Shown in pieces: positions 51,825 to 60,610 of a stretch of DNA of 64,000 bases. A model generated the notes under the pieces. That model was not told the origin of the DNA. It ran no database searches and worked only from the letters and a program-made list of their open reading frames with translations. Every line of letters starts with the position of its first letter. Within the stretch, counting starts at the first letter, position 1. The DNA comes from Shinella zoogloeoides (lineage in GTDB: Bacteria > Pseudomonadota > Alphaproteobacteria > Rhizobiales > Rhizobiaceae), in the NCBI RefSeq assembly GCF_030733845.1, contig NZ_CP132311.1:2669501-2733500 (forward strand), written 5' to 3'. Both the position numbers and the translations under genes were made by a program.

Positions 51825-53336
51825 CTAGCGGCGCGCCGAACGGCCCGGATAGGGGTCGGTAAAGGCGCGGCCGAGCCGCCAGCCGAACATCAAGTCGAGG
51901 AACTGCGTCATGCTATCGACCTGGTCGTCGTGGCGTCCGTTCGGGAACGCGAGGCATTCACGGCGGAAATCGGCCAGCCAATCGGCTTGCTCGGGCATGT
52001 GGAAGTTGACGTCTTTCAGCCGTGCGATCTGCGTCTCGAAGCGGATCTGCTTGTCGAGGCGCGGCGTATAACCGACCGGAGCGCCGCGAAACGCATTCTC
52101 GCGCGTGAGCTCGCGGATGAGGACGATGCCCGTATTGGCACGTTCGATGATGACCCGATCCGCGTTCCAGCGATTGCGCAGCTGGATGACCCGTCGCTTG
52201 AGGTCGCCATAGTCGAGGCGCTGGCGAAACACGTCGAGCAGGAACCAATTGTTGCTGTCGAGTGCTCCCCAGGTGGTGCAGACCGAATAGTCGCTGTGGG
52301 GAAGCGCCGTCATGCCGGTATCCCAGCTCTGTACCACCATGGCGAACTCAGTCCGCTCGGGCGCCTCCTCATAGGTGTGGAAGTCACCCCAGCTCATGCG
52401 GTTGCCGCCGGGCGGCGTCGGATCCTGGAGATATTGCGCAGAAAACACCATCGGCCCGAGTTCGGCGCGCACGCGGTTCAGGACCTCGATCGGTTCCTGC
52501 TGCGGGAACAGGACATCTCCGACAGCACGATACTTGACCCGCCCCTTGCCAAGCGCAATCTCCTGCGGTTCCTGCGCGATCGCCGGCAGGTTCAAATGCC
52601 GGTATTCGCCGGTCGAAAGGAGATAGGAGGCGACATCGCCCTCATGCAGACGCTGCTGGATGGAAACGACCCTACCGTCTCTCTTGCTGTCGAAGCGCGA
52701 CAGGAGCGTGCCGCTCACGAAGTCCTCGGCCCGCCGACGCTCGGGCTCGGACTGGGCATCGGCCGCCTTCATCAGGTCGTCGATGATGATAACGTCGGCG
52801 CCGCGTCCGGTTACGGCGCCTCCGACGGACGTCGCCTTCATTCCGCCGCCCCGCGTCGTCACCAGCTCCGAACCCGAGATGCGCGCGATCTGCGTTGCGG
52901 GGAAGAGCGCCTGGTAAACCGGATGCTCCATGACCCGGCGCAGATCGGCAAAGATGCTGCGCGACAGGTCGTGGCCATAGGTCGCCAGGATCACCTTGGT
53001 CGAGGGGTCATGGCCGAGCAGCCAGGCGGTAAAGCCGATCGAGGTGCAGATCGTCTTGAGATGGCGCGGCGGGACGGTGATCAGCAGGCGCCGGTTCTCG
53101 CCGCGGTAGACGCATTCCAGCTCATGACACATGGCCTCGACATGCCAGTTGTCGATGAACGAGATACCCCGCGGCTCATGCAGAATGTCGAAGATGCGCC
53201 AGACGAAGAGGTGAAAGGAACTGCGGCAGGCATGGAGCAACTGCTGCGCGTGCCACTGATCCATCTGAAGAGCATAGTTGCCCCCTGCCCGTTGCGGCTC
53301 ACCCGGACCACCAAGGTGGTCAGACGATATCGTCAT
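51825..53336 (-). CDS. phage-type terminase large subunit
   Basis: 503 residues from the ATG at 53336, which overlaps the DUF5681 gene by 17 bp. The ATPase domain has a variant Walker A (LLITVPPRHLKT) and Walker B (DVIIIDDLMKAAD), with QQRLHEGD typical of this terminase subfamily. The C-terminal nuclease has conserved acids, including GRHDDQVDS. Terminases package phage DNA, but no portal, capsid or tail genes occur nearby, so it may serve a phage-parasitic or other mobile element. Confidence 0.85.
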   Translation of the reverse strand: MTISSDHLGGPGEPQRAGGNYALQMDQWHAQQLLHACRSSFHLFVWRIFDILHEPRGISFIDNWHVEAMCHELECVYRGENRRLLITVPPRHLKTICTSIGFTAWLLGHDPSTKVILATYGHDLSRSIFADLRRVMEHPVYQALFPATQIARISGSELVTTRGGGMKATSVGGAVTGRGADVIIIDDLMKAADAQSEPERRRAEDFVSGTLLSRFDSKRDGRVVSIQQRLHEGDVASYLLSTGEYRHLNLPAIAQEPQEIALGKGRVKYRAVGDVLFPQQEPIEVLNRVRAELGPMVFSAQYLQDPTPPGGNRMSWGDFHTYEEAPERTEFAMVVQSWDTGMTALPHSDYSVCTTWGALDSNNWFLLDVFRQRLDYGDLKRRVIQLRNRWNADRVIIERANTGIVLIRELTRENAFRGAPVGYTPRLDKQIRFETQIARLKDVNFHMPEQADWLADFRRECLAFPNGRHDDQVDSMTQFLDLMFGWRLGRAFTDPYPGRSARR

Positions 53337-54093
53337 CGTCGTCCTCCTCGCCGATGGTCTCATCGCCGTCGTCATCATCTTCAAGGGGACCGCCCGATTG
53401 CTCGACCTGATCCATGTCATGGTGCGGCGCCGGGAGGCCGAGCGCTTCGAGCAGCTTGGCGATCTGATCGTCCGATACACCGGCCTCGCGGTAGAGATCG
53501 GCCTGATAGCGGGCGAGGATGTGCTTGTCGCTCGGCGTGAGCGAGGGCGCTGAGGATATGTGCTGACGCTCCTCACTGCCACTACCGGCAGCATCGGGCT
53601 CCTGAAGCTTTGAAGCCAGGTTGATCACCTGCGCGGCAGCGCGCGGATCCCCTGTCATGAACTTGACCATCAGCTGCTGCAGCCCGATCTTGAACTGCGG
53701 CATGCGCTTCTTCTTGCCATCGATCGTCACCTCACGCGTCTTGAACAGCTCTTCCCTGATGAGTGTCTTGGTGTTGCGCGACCCCTTCGGCCGGCCCGGC
53801 GGGTGGCCGCACTGGCCGGGCTGGAAGCGCGTATGCACGGGCGGCTTGCCATAGCCCACCTCATAGTCAGCGGACCGGCTCTGGTCCCGCTTATGCTTCT
53901 GCTTCTGCTTCTTCGCTTTGCCCGGCGCGCTTTCCGCCGGCATCGCCTTGGCCTTACCAGTCTCGGCGCGAACGCCCTGCTGATCGTCTTCGATCTTACG
54001 GACGGGCCTGGTGCGACGGCGCACATTCGCCACCGCCTCATCGAGGCGTGCCTGTTCTTCGGCGGTCGTGAGCTTTTTTCTGGAATTCGACAT
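53320..54093 (-). CDS. DUF5681-like protein, possible terminase small-subunit role
   Basis: 257 residues. The conserved block HTRFQPGQCGHPPGRPKGSR with following NTKTLIREEL is the hallmark of DUF5681. The N-terminus is Lys/Arg-rich and disordered; the C-terminus ends in a run of Asp and Glu (EEDDDDD). It lies between the ParB-methyltransferase gene (15 bp upstream) and the terminase (17-bp overlap), so a DNA-recognition role with the terminase is plausible. Confidence 0.75.
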   Translation of the reverse strand: MSNSRKKLTTAEEQARLDEAVANVRRRTRPVRKIEDDQQGVRAETGKAKAMPAESAPGKAKKQKQKHKRDQSRSADYEVGYGKPPVHTRFQPGQCGHPPGRPKGSRNTKTLIREELFKTREVTIDGKKKRMPQFKIGLQQLMVKFMTGDPRAAAQVINLASKLQEPDAAGSGSEERQHISSAPSLTPSDKHILARYQADLYREAGVSDDQIAKLLEALGLPAPHHDMDQVEQSGGPLEDDDDGDETIGEEDDDDDIV

Positions 54094-54108
54094 TGGATTG
54101 AACCTCGA

Positions 54109-55644
54109 TTATGCGTTTGCCGCCAGGCCATGGCCGGAGCGGGTGCGGGCGCGGACAGTGAGCGGCGCGTCGGACGGAGCTTGTTTAAAACGGCTCTGGT
54201 CGATAGTTCCGTCCGTGGGGTCAGTCGATGTCTCGAAGCGACGCTGGCTGAGCTGCACATAAGTCAGGCCGGTCTCGGCATGGACCGCCTCAATGCCGGT
54301 ATAGGCCTCGTAGCGGCGCACGATCGTATCGACGTAAAGCGGGTCGATCTCGACGCCGCGGCAGATACGGCGGCACGTCTCGGCGGCCATCAGCGTCGAG
54401 CCGGAGCCGAGAAACGTGTCGAGCACGATGTCGTTCTGGCGTGTGACATCCTTGATCGCCTCGACCAGCAGGTTTACCGGCTTGACCGTCGGATGCAGCT
54501 TCAACGCTTCGTCGCGGTTCTTGCCGAAGGACGCCATGCCCGGATGGTCCCAGACATTGGTGCGGTAGCGGCCATTCTTGCCGAGTTCGACATTGTTGAG
54601 ATGGGGAGCGGTGCCTTTCTTGAACACAAGGCACAGTTCATGCTGCGAGCGATAGAGGCTGCCCATGCCGCCCGTGCCCTTGTTCCAGACGCACAGATTG
54701 ATCTGGACGAGGTCGGCGGCCTCGAGAGCCGCCATATAGGCGCCGTGGCCGCGCCAGTCCATAAAACCGTAGAGCAGGCCCCCGTCCACCAGATAGTCCG
54801 CCGCGTTCTGCGAGGCCGTCTTCAGGAACTCGAAGAACTGCGGCTTCGACATCTCGCCGGACGCCATGGCAAACTCGCGGTGCTTCACCTTGCCGAGGCC
54901 GCCGACAAAACCGTTGACGCGAACATTGTAGGGCGCGTCCGTCAGAACCATCCTTGCGCGATCGTCGCCCATCAGCCTTGCCATGACACCCTGCTCCAGC
55001 GCGCTGCCGCAGATGAGCTTGTGCGGGCCGAGCAGCCAAATATCCCCCAAACGCGAGACCGGCGGACCGCCCTGTTCCTCCGGCAGGGTGTCTGCCGGAT
55101 CGACTTCATCATTGGTTTCGCCCTTGGCCTCTGCGATCAACAGATCAATCGTCGGCGCATCGAAGCCGATCGCATCCATGTTGAACTCGATCGAAATGAG
55201 GTCGGTAAGCTCGATGCTGAGCTCCGGCAAATCCCAGCCCGCGAGTTCGGCGATACGGTTGTCGGCGATCTTATAGGCCCGCTTCTCCTCCCTGGTCAGA
55301 TGATCGACGCGCACGGCCGGCAGGCTGGCAATGCCGAGACGCCGGGCGGCTTCCACACGGGCATCCCCGGCAAGCACGGCATTGTGCTCATCGGTCACGA
55401 TCGGGTTGAGAAAGCCGAATGTGTTGAAGGACCCCATGATCGCCGTGATCTGGCGTTCGTCGTGGGTGCGGGTGCGCCGGGGATGTTCCTTCAGCGTGTC
55501 GAGCGCAATCATGGTGACGCGATCGACGATAGTTTTGTTGAATGCCGCGATATCCGACGGCAGAGAAGCGTGCTTGCCGATCGCGGCCTTGGGCTTGGTC
55601 TTGCTCTTCAGGGATTTGAGGAGCGGGTCGTTCGTCTTGGGCAT
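54109..55644 (-). CDS. ParB-domain DNA methyltransferase
   Basis: 511 residues from the ATG at 55644 (GGAG at 9 bp). An N-terminal ParB-like nuclease fold (LKEHPRRTRTHDERQITAIM, GDARVEAARRLG) is fused to an N4/N6 amino-methyltransferase. Motif IV is TDAPYNV instead of the usual DPPY. The AdoMet motif is DTFLGSGSTLMAAE, and HPTVKPVNLL is the beta-class signature. No cognate endonuclease is adjacent. First gene of the minus-strand cassette with DUF5681 and terminase. Confidence 0.88.
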   Translation of the reverse strand: MPKTNDPLLKSLKSKTKPKAAIGKHASLPSDIAAFNKTIVDRVTMIALDTLKEHPRRTRTHDERQITAIMGSFNTFGFLNPIVTDEHNAVLAGDARVEAARRLGIASLPAVRVDHLTREEKRAYKIADNRIAELAGWDLPELSIELTDLISIEFNMDAIGFDAPTIDLLIAEAKGETNDEVDPADTLPEEQGGPPVSRLGDIWLLGPHKLICGSALEQGVMARLMGDDRARMVLTDAPYNVRVNGFVGGLGKVKHREFAMASGEMSKPQFFEFLKTASQNAADYLVDGGLLYGFMDWRGHGAYMAALEAADLVQINLCVWNKGTGGMGSLYRSQHELCLVFKKGTAPHLNNVELGKNGRYRTNVWDHPGMASFGKNRDEALKLHPTVKPVNLLVEAIKDVTRQNDIVLDTFLGSGSTLMAAETCRRICRGVEIDPLYVDTIVRRYEAYTGIEAVHAETGLTYVQLSQRRFETSTDPTDGTIDQSRFKQAPSDAPLTVRARTRSGHGLAANA

Positions 55645-56079
55645 AAGGCACTCCAATAGCGTTGCGGCGGCGGACATGGTCCGACCGTCGCCGGCAGAAG
55701 CCGGGTGATTATCTGGGGACGTCAGTGCCTTTTGGCGCCGTAGTAAACGTCATCGACGTTAGGAACGGACAAGACCCGATCGGCCGCAAGGGTTTGGACC
55801 TCACGGTTGATCATGGACTATCAGCGCCATGCGTCATTGTCAATAAACCATGTAAAAACAAATAGATGACGAACCGATCCTTTGGCAGGGCGCGCTGCCA
55901 AAGGATGTTTCCAGGCCTTTGAAAATCTTTGTAATTCGACTGGACTTGGGCACCAAAGGAAGCATTGCTGTGGTTATCGAAAGCGACTGAACCCCTCGCG
56001 ATCATCCGCCCGCCGCCTGCGGGCTTCAGCCAGTACGAGGGCCCGGATTGGCCGGCCTTCCGAACCCGGAGCGATGATC
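55645..56079. promoter_or_regulatory. 435-bp divergent control region of the mobile cassette
   Basis: No gene. It separates the two arms of the island and should contain both promoters. Notable elements: inverted repeat AACGTC-ATC-GACGTT (55746-55760), an AT-rich stretch 55836-55866 with a TTGTCA -35-like hexamer, and a long hairpin at 55877-55906. Confidence 0.55.
55877..55906. repeat. perfect 12-bp stem hairpin in the divergent region
   Basis: ATCCTTTGGCAG and CTGCCAAAGGAT pair perfectly around loop GGCGCG. No U-tract follows on either strand, so a terminator is unlikely. Could be a protein-binding site, an RNA element, or a recognition site for the recombinase or terminase. Confidence 0.6.
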
Positions 56080-56502
56080 ATGACGAAGACGAATCAGACC
56101 AGCCGCAAAGCCAAGGCAACCGAAGCCAAGGACACCACCACAACCCCGGCGGTTCTGCCAGAGACGGTCGCATCATCGCCAGCCACCATCGTGACAGCAA
56201 AGGCCCCCACGAAGGCGGACAAGGTGATCACGATGCTCCGCGCAAAAACCGGCGCGACAATTGCCGAGATCATGGCCGAGACGAACTGGCAGGCGCATTC
56301 AGTCCGCGGCTTCCTCTGGGGCACCGTGAAGAAGAAGCTCGGCCTTACGACGACGCGCAACGAGGATGTCGATGGTCACCAGCGCTATAGGATTGTCGAA
56401 CCAGCATGTGATCCAATGCCGCAGGCAGCAGCCCTGACGGATGTGGAAACGGACAAAGCATCGGCGACAGCCAACCCTGATGCGCAAACGAACGAGGCTT
56501 GA
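56080..56502 (+). CDS. DUF3489 domain protein
   Basis: 140 residues from the ATG at 56080 (GGAG at 8 bp; the ATG at 56074 is too close to that site). A Thr/Lys-rich N-terminus precedes a winged-helix-like domain: KADKVITMLRAKTGATIAEI, then a TNWQAHSVRGFLWGTVKKKL segment. DUF3489 proteins look like small DNA-binding proteins. First gene of the DUF3489-DUF2924-recombinase arm. Confidence 0.85.
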   Translation: MTKTNQTSRKAKATEAKDTTTTPAVLPETVASSPATIVTAKAPTKADKVITMLRAKTGATIAEIMAETNWQAHSVRGFLWGTVKKKLGLTTTRNEDVDGHQRYRIVEPACDPMPQAAALTDVETDKASATANPDAQTNEA

Positions 56503-56505
56503 TCG

Positions 56506-57009
56506 ATGGCCGGCAACAGGGAGACAATCGAAGAAAAGGTCGCCGCCCTCGGCGACCTCCCTCGCGAGGAGCTTATCGCCCTCTGGCGCAGGAATTTTGG
56601 AACAGCACCACCCAAGGGCGTCCATCGCGAACTCCTGATCCGAGCAGCTTCCTTCCATTTGCAGCAGAAGCATTCTGGCGGACTGTCCGGCGAGGCCAAA
56701 CGGCTGCTGAAAGTCGCGATGCGGGAAGTCGGGAAAGCCAAGACGTCCCGCGAGAAGAGCGACGAGACGGTAAGGATCGATATCACAGCGCAGGGGGCAA
56801 GGCAGGCTGCCGTAAAAGCATCGCCCGCCGAACGCCGCCCGGCCCTGCCTGGCGCTCGCCTGATCCGCGATTGGAACGGCAGCAGCCATGTCGTCGATGT
56901 GGTCAACGGCGGCTTCATCTATGCCGGCAGCCGCTACCGGTCCCTGTCAGGAATCGCCCGCGAAATCACCGGCACGAACTGGTCAGGACCGAGGTTTTTT
57001 GGGCTATGA
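56506..57009 (+). CDS. DUF2924 domain protein
   Basis: 167 residues, 3 bp after the DUF3489 gene. Family features: LIALWRRNFGTAPPKGVHRE, and at the end SLSGIAREITGTNWSGPRFF. The C-terminal portion resembles a small beta domain that ends almost invariably in W(S/N)GP.FFGL. Overlaps the recombinase start (ATGA). The family is nearly always linked with serine recombinases, so a helper role in recombination is likely but unproven. Confidence 0.88.
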   Translation: MAGNRETIEEKVAALGDLPREELIALWRRNFGTAPPKGVHRELLIRAASFHLQQKHSGGLSGEAKRLLKVAMREVGKAKTSREKSDETVRIDITAQGARQAAVKASPAERRPALPGARLIRDWNGSSHVVDVVNGGFIYAGSRYRSLSGIAREITGTNWSGPRFFGL

Positions 57010-58721
57010 GCGCCATCCCCAAACTTCGCTGCGCGATCTACACCCGCAAGTCCACCGAGGAAGGTCTCGAACAGGCGTTCAATTCCCTCGACGCCCAACG
57101 CGAAGCCTGCGAGGCCTATATCGTCTCGCAGGCCTCCCTTGGATGGAAGGTTTTGCCCGAACTCTATGACGATGGTGGAATCTCTGGTGGCACGCTGGAG
57201 CGTCCTGCCCTGCAGCGCCTTCTTCACGACATCAAGGACCGAAAGATCGACGTGGTGGTCGTTTACAAGATTGACCGCCTGACCCGCGCCTTGATGGATT
57301 TTTCCCGGATCGTCGAGATCTTCGACAGTCATGGCGTCTCCTTCGTCTCTATCACCCAGCAGTTCAACACCACGACATCGATGGGACGGCTGACGCTCAA
57401 CGTGCTCCTTTCCTTTGCCCAGTTCGAACGCGAGGTCACCGCCGAACGCATTCGCGACAAGGTCGCCGCCTCGAAGAAAAAGGGCATGTGGATGGGCGGC
57501 AATGTTCCGCTCGGGTATGAGCTCAAGGATCGCAAGCTGGCCATTGACGAAGAAGAGGCAAGGACCGTCCGATGGCTGTACCTGCGGTATCTAGATCTCG
57601 GATCGATGCGTGATCTGTCGATCGAAGCGCGCACCGCCTGTCTGTACCGACGCCCAACCCGACGGGCCAGCGGATCGGCCTTCGGACGCGGCAATCTCCA
57701 CCATCTTCTTACCAACCCGATCTATGTCGGCAGGATCCGCCACAAGGGTGCGGTCTATAGCGGTGAGCATCCTGCCATCGTCGATGAGGACGTCTTTAAT
57801 CGGGTGCAGGCGATGCTGACCCAGCAGAGCCCGAAGCGCCGCTCGGCAAAAAGCCATCGCGACATTCATCTTCTTTATGGCCTACTACGCGATGATGCAG
57901 GTCAGACGCTCGCGTCGACGCATGCAAACAATCATGGCAAGCGGTATCGCTACTATGTCTCGCGCGCACATAACGGGAAAGAAAGCGGACAGACCGATAA
58001 AACCAATCTGCCAACCGTCTGGCGATTATCGTCGACGATGATCGAGCCGCTCGTCGAGCGGCAGCTTCATGCCATCCTCTCAGACAAGAAACGGCTGGCA
58101 GACTGGTGCGAAGATGCTGGATCAGCAACACGGCTTGCCGATGTGCTGACCGCAGCCGCAAAGCTGAGCACCCAGTATAGCGAGCATGAGGGTCACGTTG
58201 AGAAGCAGGGTATCCTGCGAACGGTCTTTGCCGGTATAACGCTTCGAACCGATGCGATAATCTTCGAAATCACCTCAGGCGGGCTAATCTCGATGCTGCT
58301 GGATGGAACCGCAGATCAAAAGAGGCCGGCGCAGCCCCATCGTGGCGCCGATGATACGGTCACCATCACCGTCCCGGTCATCCTAAAACGTCGCGGTGTC
58401 GAGGCGAAGATTATTCTAGAAGACAGCCTGGTCGCCCCTCCCCAAAAAGATCCGATGCTGATCGCAATGGTCGCAAAGGCGCATCTTTATCTTGAAGCGT
58501 TGACTGATGGATCCGGGGCCGGTCACACCGAAGTCGCCGGTCGTCTGGGCATCCATGGTCCCGACATCAGCCGCATCCTACCCATGGCTTTCCTAGCGCC
58601 GAAGATTACGGAAGCGATCCTAACCGGAAGACAGCCGGCCGATCTGACTATCGCCAAACTCACCAGGATGCTCGATCTGCCGATGAGCTGGAATGAACAA
58701 GCGGCTCTTCTCGGTTCTTGA
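57006..58721 (+). CDS. large serine recombinase
   Basis: 571 residues. The resolvase domain has catalytic Ser16 (IYTRKSTEEG) and the Arg motif KIDRLTRALMDF, followed by the long helix FAQFEREVTAERIRDKV. The Recombinase domain (GYELKDRKLAIDEEEA, HHLLTNPIYVGRIRHKGAVY) and a C-terminal part follow. The zinc-ribbon cysteines of phage-type integrases are largely lacking, and the final 100 residues contain a HTH-like TEVAGRLGIHGPDISRI. It should integrate and excise the island. Co-translated with DUF2924. Confidence 0.9.
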   Translation: MSAIPKLRCAIYTRKSTEEGLEQAFNSLDAQREACEAYIVSQASLGWKVLPELYDDGGISGGTLERPALQRLLHDIKDRKIDVVVVYKIDRLTRALMDFSRIVEIFDSHGVSFVSITQQFNTTTSMGRLTLNVLLSFAQFEREVTAERIRDKVAASKKKGMWMGGNVPLGYELKDRKLAIDEEEARTVRWLYLRYLDLGSMRDLSIEARTACLYRRPTRRASGSAFGRGNLHHLLTNPIYVGRIRHKGAVYSGEHPAIVDEDVFNRVQAMLTQQSPKRRSAKSHRDIHLLYGLLRDDAGQTLASTHANNHGKRYRYYVSRAHNGKESGQTDKTNLPTVWRLSSTMIEPLVERQLHAILSDKKRLADWCEDAGSATRLADVLTAAAKLSTQYSEHEGHVEKQGILRTVFAGITLRTDAIIFEITSGGLISMLLDGTADQKRPAQPHRGADDTVTITVPVILKRRGVEAKIILEDSLVAPPQKDPMLIAMVAKAHLYLEALTDGSGAGHTEVAGRLGIHGPDISRILPMAFLAPKITEAILTGRQPADLTIAKLTRMLDLPMSWNEQAALLGS

Positions 58722-59045
58722 AACCAGCGAGACACAGCAAAAGACATGCGGCTCGTTTCTTCGGAAATGAGCCGCATCTCGTGTGCGTCCGCTAGCTGAC
58801 GATGGTCCGTCGCCAACGCCTGGACCAATCAGGACAAGCGAACCTGTCTCACGAAACCCGCGGCCAGCGGTTCAAAACTTTTGGCTGGCGGAATAGGCAA
58901 TCTGAGACGCCGCGGCGAAAAGGCGAGAATGAGCAACCAGAGACCAGGAAGTGACGGAGAATGCCGCGTCATTGCCTGCGCAAGTCTTTGAAAATAAAAT
59001 AAAATTCTCGATATGACAAACGGTTAAGAGTTTGGGTGGACCGTT
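58722..59045. other. 325 bp between the recombinase and tRNA-Met, probable island boundary
   Basis: No gene. The DNA switches from accessory to conserved core here. An attachment site is expected in this stretch or inside the cassette, but no clear repeat to the left boundary could be matched by eye. Confidence 0.4.
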
Positions 59046-59122
59046 TGGTAGCGGAGGAGGGATTCGAACCCCCGACACAAGGATTATGATTCCTCTGCTC
59101 TAACCTACTGAGCTACTCCGCC
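59046..59122 (-). tRNA. tRNA-Met (CAU), elongator type
   Basis: 77 nt including an encoded CCA. Acceptor GGCGGAG pairs with CTCCGCT (G1-U72 wobble), D arm GCTC/GAGC, anticodon stem GAGGA/TCCTT with loop ATCATAA giving anticodon CAT, and T arm GGGGG/CCCTC with loop TTCGAAT. The paired first base and A73 differ from initiator tRNA. tRNA-Ile2 (modified CAU) cannot be fully excluded. Confidence 0.9.
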
Positions 59123-59255
59123 GCCCGATGGGACAATCGAGAACGATGTCCATTTCCGTCCGGTGCGCGGCTTATAAGGCGCGGTTCCCGCGGGTGTCAA
59201 GCGAGGCTCCAAGAAAAATCGCTTTATCCGCAAAGGCTTTGCCGGGCGCGGCTTT

Positions 59256-60452
59256 TCAGGCCGCGACCGGGGTTGAAAGAATGCGCTTCAGCGCATCCTC
59301 GGCAGCCGCTTCCCGCTCCGAGCGCAGGATGAAGCCGCCGCCATAGATGCGGGCGTCTTCGCCCTCGCCGGAATAGAGCGCACAGGCTTGGCCGGGTGCG
59401 ACGCCGGGTTCACCCTCTTCCAGTTCCACATAAATGCCGCCAGCGCCGGACTGCAGACGTGCCGGGCGCGGCGGGCGCGTGGAGCGCACCTTGGCGAAGC
59501 AGTCGAAACCGCCGGCAGCCACCGCCGCCAGATCGCCGTCGCCCAGCCAGTTGATGTCGCGCAGGTAAAGGCGCTTCGTCTCCAGCGCTTCCTTCGGGCC
59601 GACGATGACGCGGCGCGAGCGGGCATCGAGGTAAACGACATACAGCGGCTCGCCGGTGGCGATGCCGATGCCGCGGCGCTGGCCGATCGTATAGTGCAGG
59701 ATACCCTCGTGCCGGCCGAGCACACGCCCGTCCATATGCACGATCTCGCCGGCAAGCGCCGCATTCGGCTTCAGCTTGTTGACGATGTCGGAATATTTGC
59801 CCTGCGGCACGAAACAGATGTCCTGGCTGTCCGCCTTCTTGGCGACGACCAGGCCCATATCCTCGGCGAGCGCCCGTGTTTCGGCCTTGGAGAGATGGCC
59901 GAGCGGGAAGCGCAGGTAGTCGATCTGCTCCTGCGTCGTCGCGAAGAGGAAGTAGCTCTGGTCGCGCTCCGCATCGACCGGCCGATAAAGCGCGCGGCGC
60001 TGCGGCGCGTCGGGCGTCGGGTTCGGGCGCGAGCGGATGTAGTGGCCGGTCGCCAGCGCGTCCGCGCCGAGCTCCTTGGCCGTGGCCAGGAGATCGGCGA
60101 ACTTGACGGTCTGGTTGCAGGCAACGCAGGGGATCGGCGTTTCACCCGCGATATAGCTTTCGGCGAACGGGTTGATCACCGTTTCGCGGAAGCGCTTTTC
60201 ATAATCGAGAACATAGTGCGGAATGCCGAGCGTTTCGCAGACGCGGCGCGCGTCGTCGATGTCCTGCCCGGCGCAGCAGGAGCCGGCGCGGTGCACCGCG
60301 GCGCCATGATCGTAGAGCTGCAGGGTGATGCCGAGGACGTCATAACCCTCGCGTTTCAGGATTCCGGCCACGACGGAACTGTCGACGCCGCCCGACATGG
60401 CGACGACGACGCGGGTATCTTCCGGCTTGCGATCGAAATCGAGACTGTTCAC
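59256..60452 (-). CDS. mnmA: tRNA 2-thiouridylase MnmA
   Basis: 398 residues from the GTG at 60452, which gives [14 protein letters not shown], the usual rhizobial start; an ATG at 60476 is possible. PP-loop [16 protein letters not shown] binds ATP. Catalytic cysteines lie in [10 protein letters not shown] and [11 protein letters not shown], and GHYIR is present. It adds sulfur at U34 of Lys, Glu and Gln tRNAs. The C-terminal beta-barrel domain is complete. It lies 134 bp from tRNA-Met on the same strand. Confidence 0.95.
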   Translation of the reverse strand: MNSLDFDRKPEDTRVVVAMSGGVDSSVVAGILKREGYDVLGITLQLYDHGAAVHRAGSCCAGQDIDDARRVCETLGIPHYVLDYEKRFRETVINPFAESYIAGETPIPCVACNQTVKFADLLATAKELGADALATGHYIRSRPNPTPDAPQRRALYRPVDAERDQSYFLFATTQEQIDYLRFPLGHLSKAETRALAEDMGLVVAKKADSQDICFVPQGKYSDIVNKLKPNAALAGEIVHMDGRVLGRHEGILHYTIGQRRGIGIATGEPLYVVYLDARSRRVIVGPKEALETKRLYLRDINWLGDGDLAAVAAGGFDCFAKVRSTRPPRPARLQSGAGGIYVELEEGEPGVAPGQACALYSGEGEDARIYGGGFILRSEREAAAEDALKRILSTPVAA

Positions 60453-60610
60453 GCGAGGTCCGTTCCGGTGCTGCATGGTTCTGGCGCAGGCCACCTTTGA
60501 CTGGGGCCGACATCGGCCGTTGCGGCGCTCGACAACCGGCAGAGCGCCTTTCCGGGCGACATATAGAAACTTGCCGCACCGAGGGCAAGAGAAGGCCCGG
60601 AAACCGGCGG

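Noticed and set aside
54109..55644. Calling the methyltransferase part of a restriction-modification system
   Set aside because: No endonuclease is adjacent; the nearest nuclease-like gene is in a separately regulated operon beyond a terminator. The ParB fusion also differs from classical systems.
53803..55659. A 618-codon plus-strand open frame over the methyltransferase region
   Set aside because: Antisense to the ParB-methyltransferase, whose motifs and start site are clear.
51825..58721. Calling the region a prophage
   Set aside because: No portal, capsid, tail, lysis or replication genes are present. Terminase alone does not make a prophage; a mobile cassette is the safer call.
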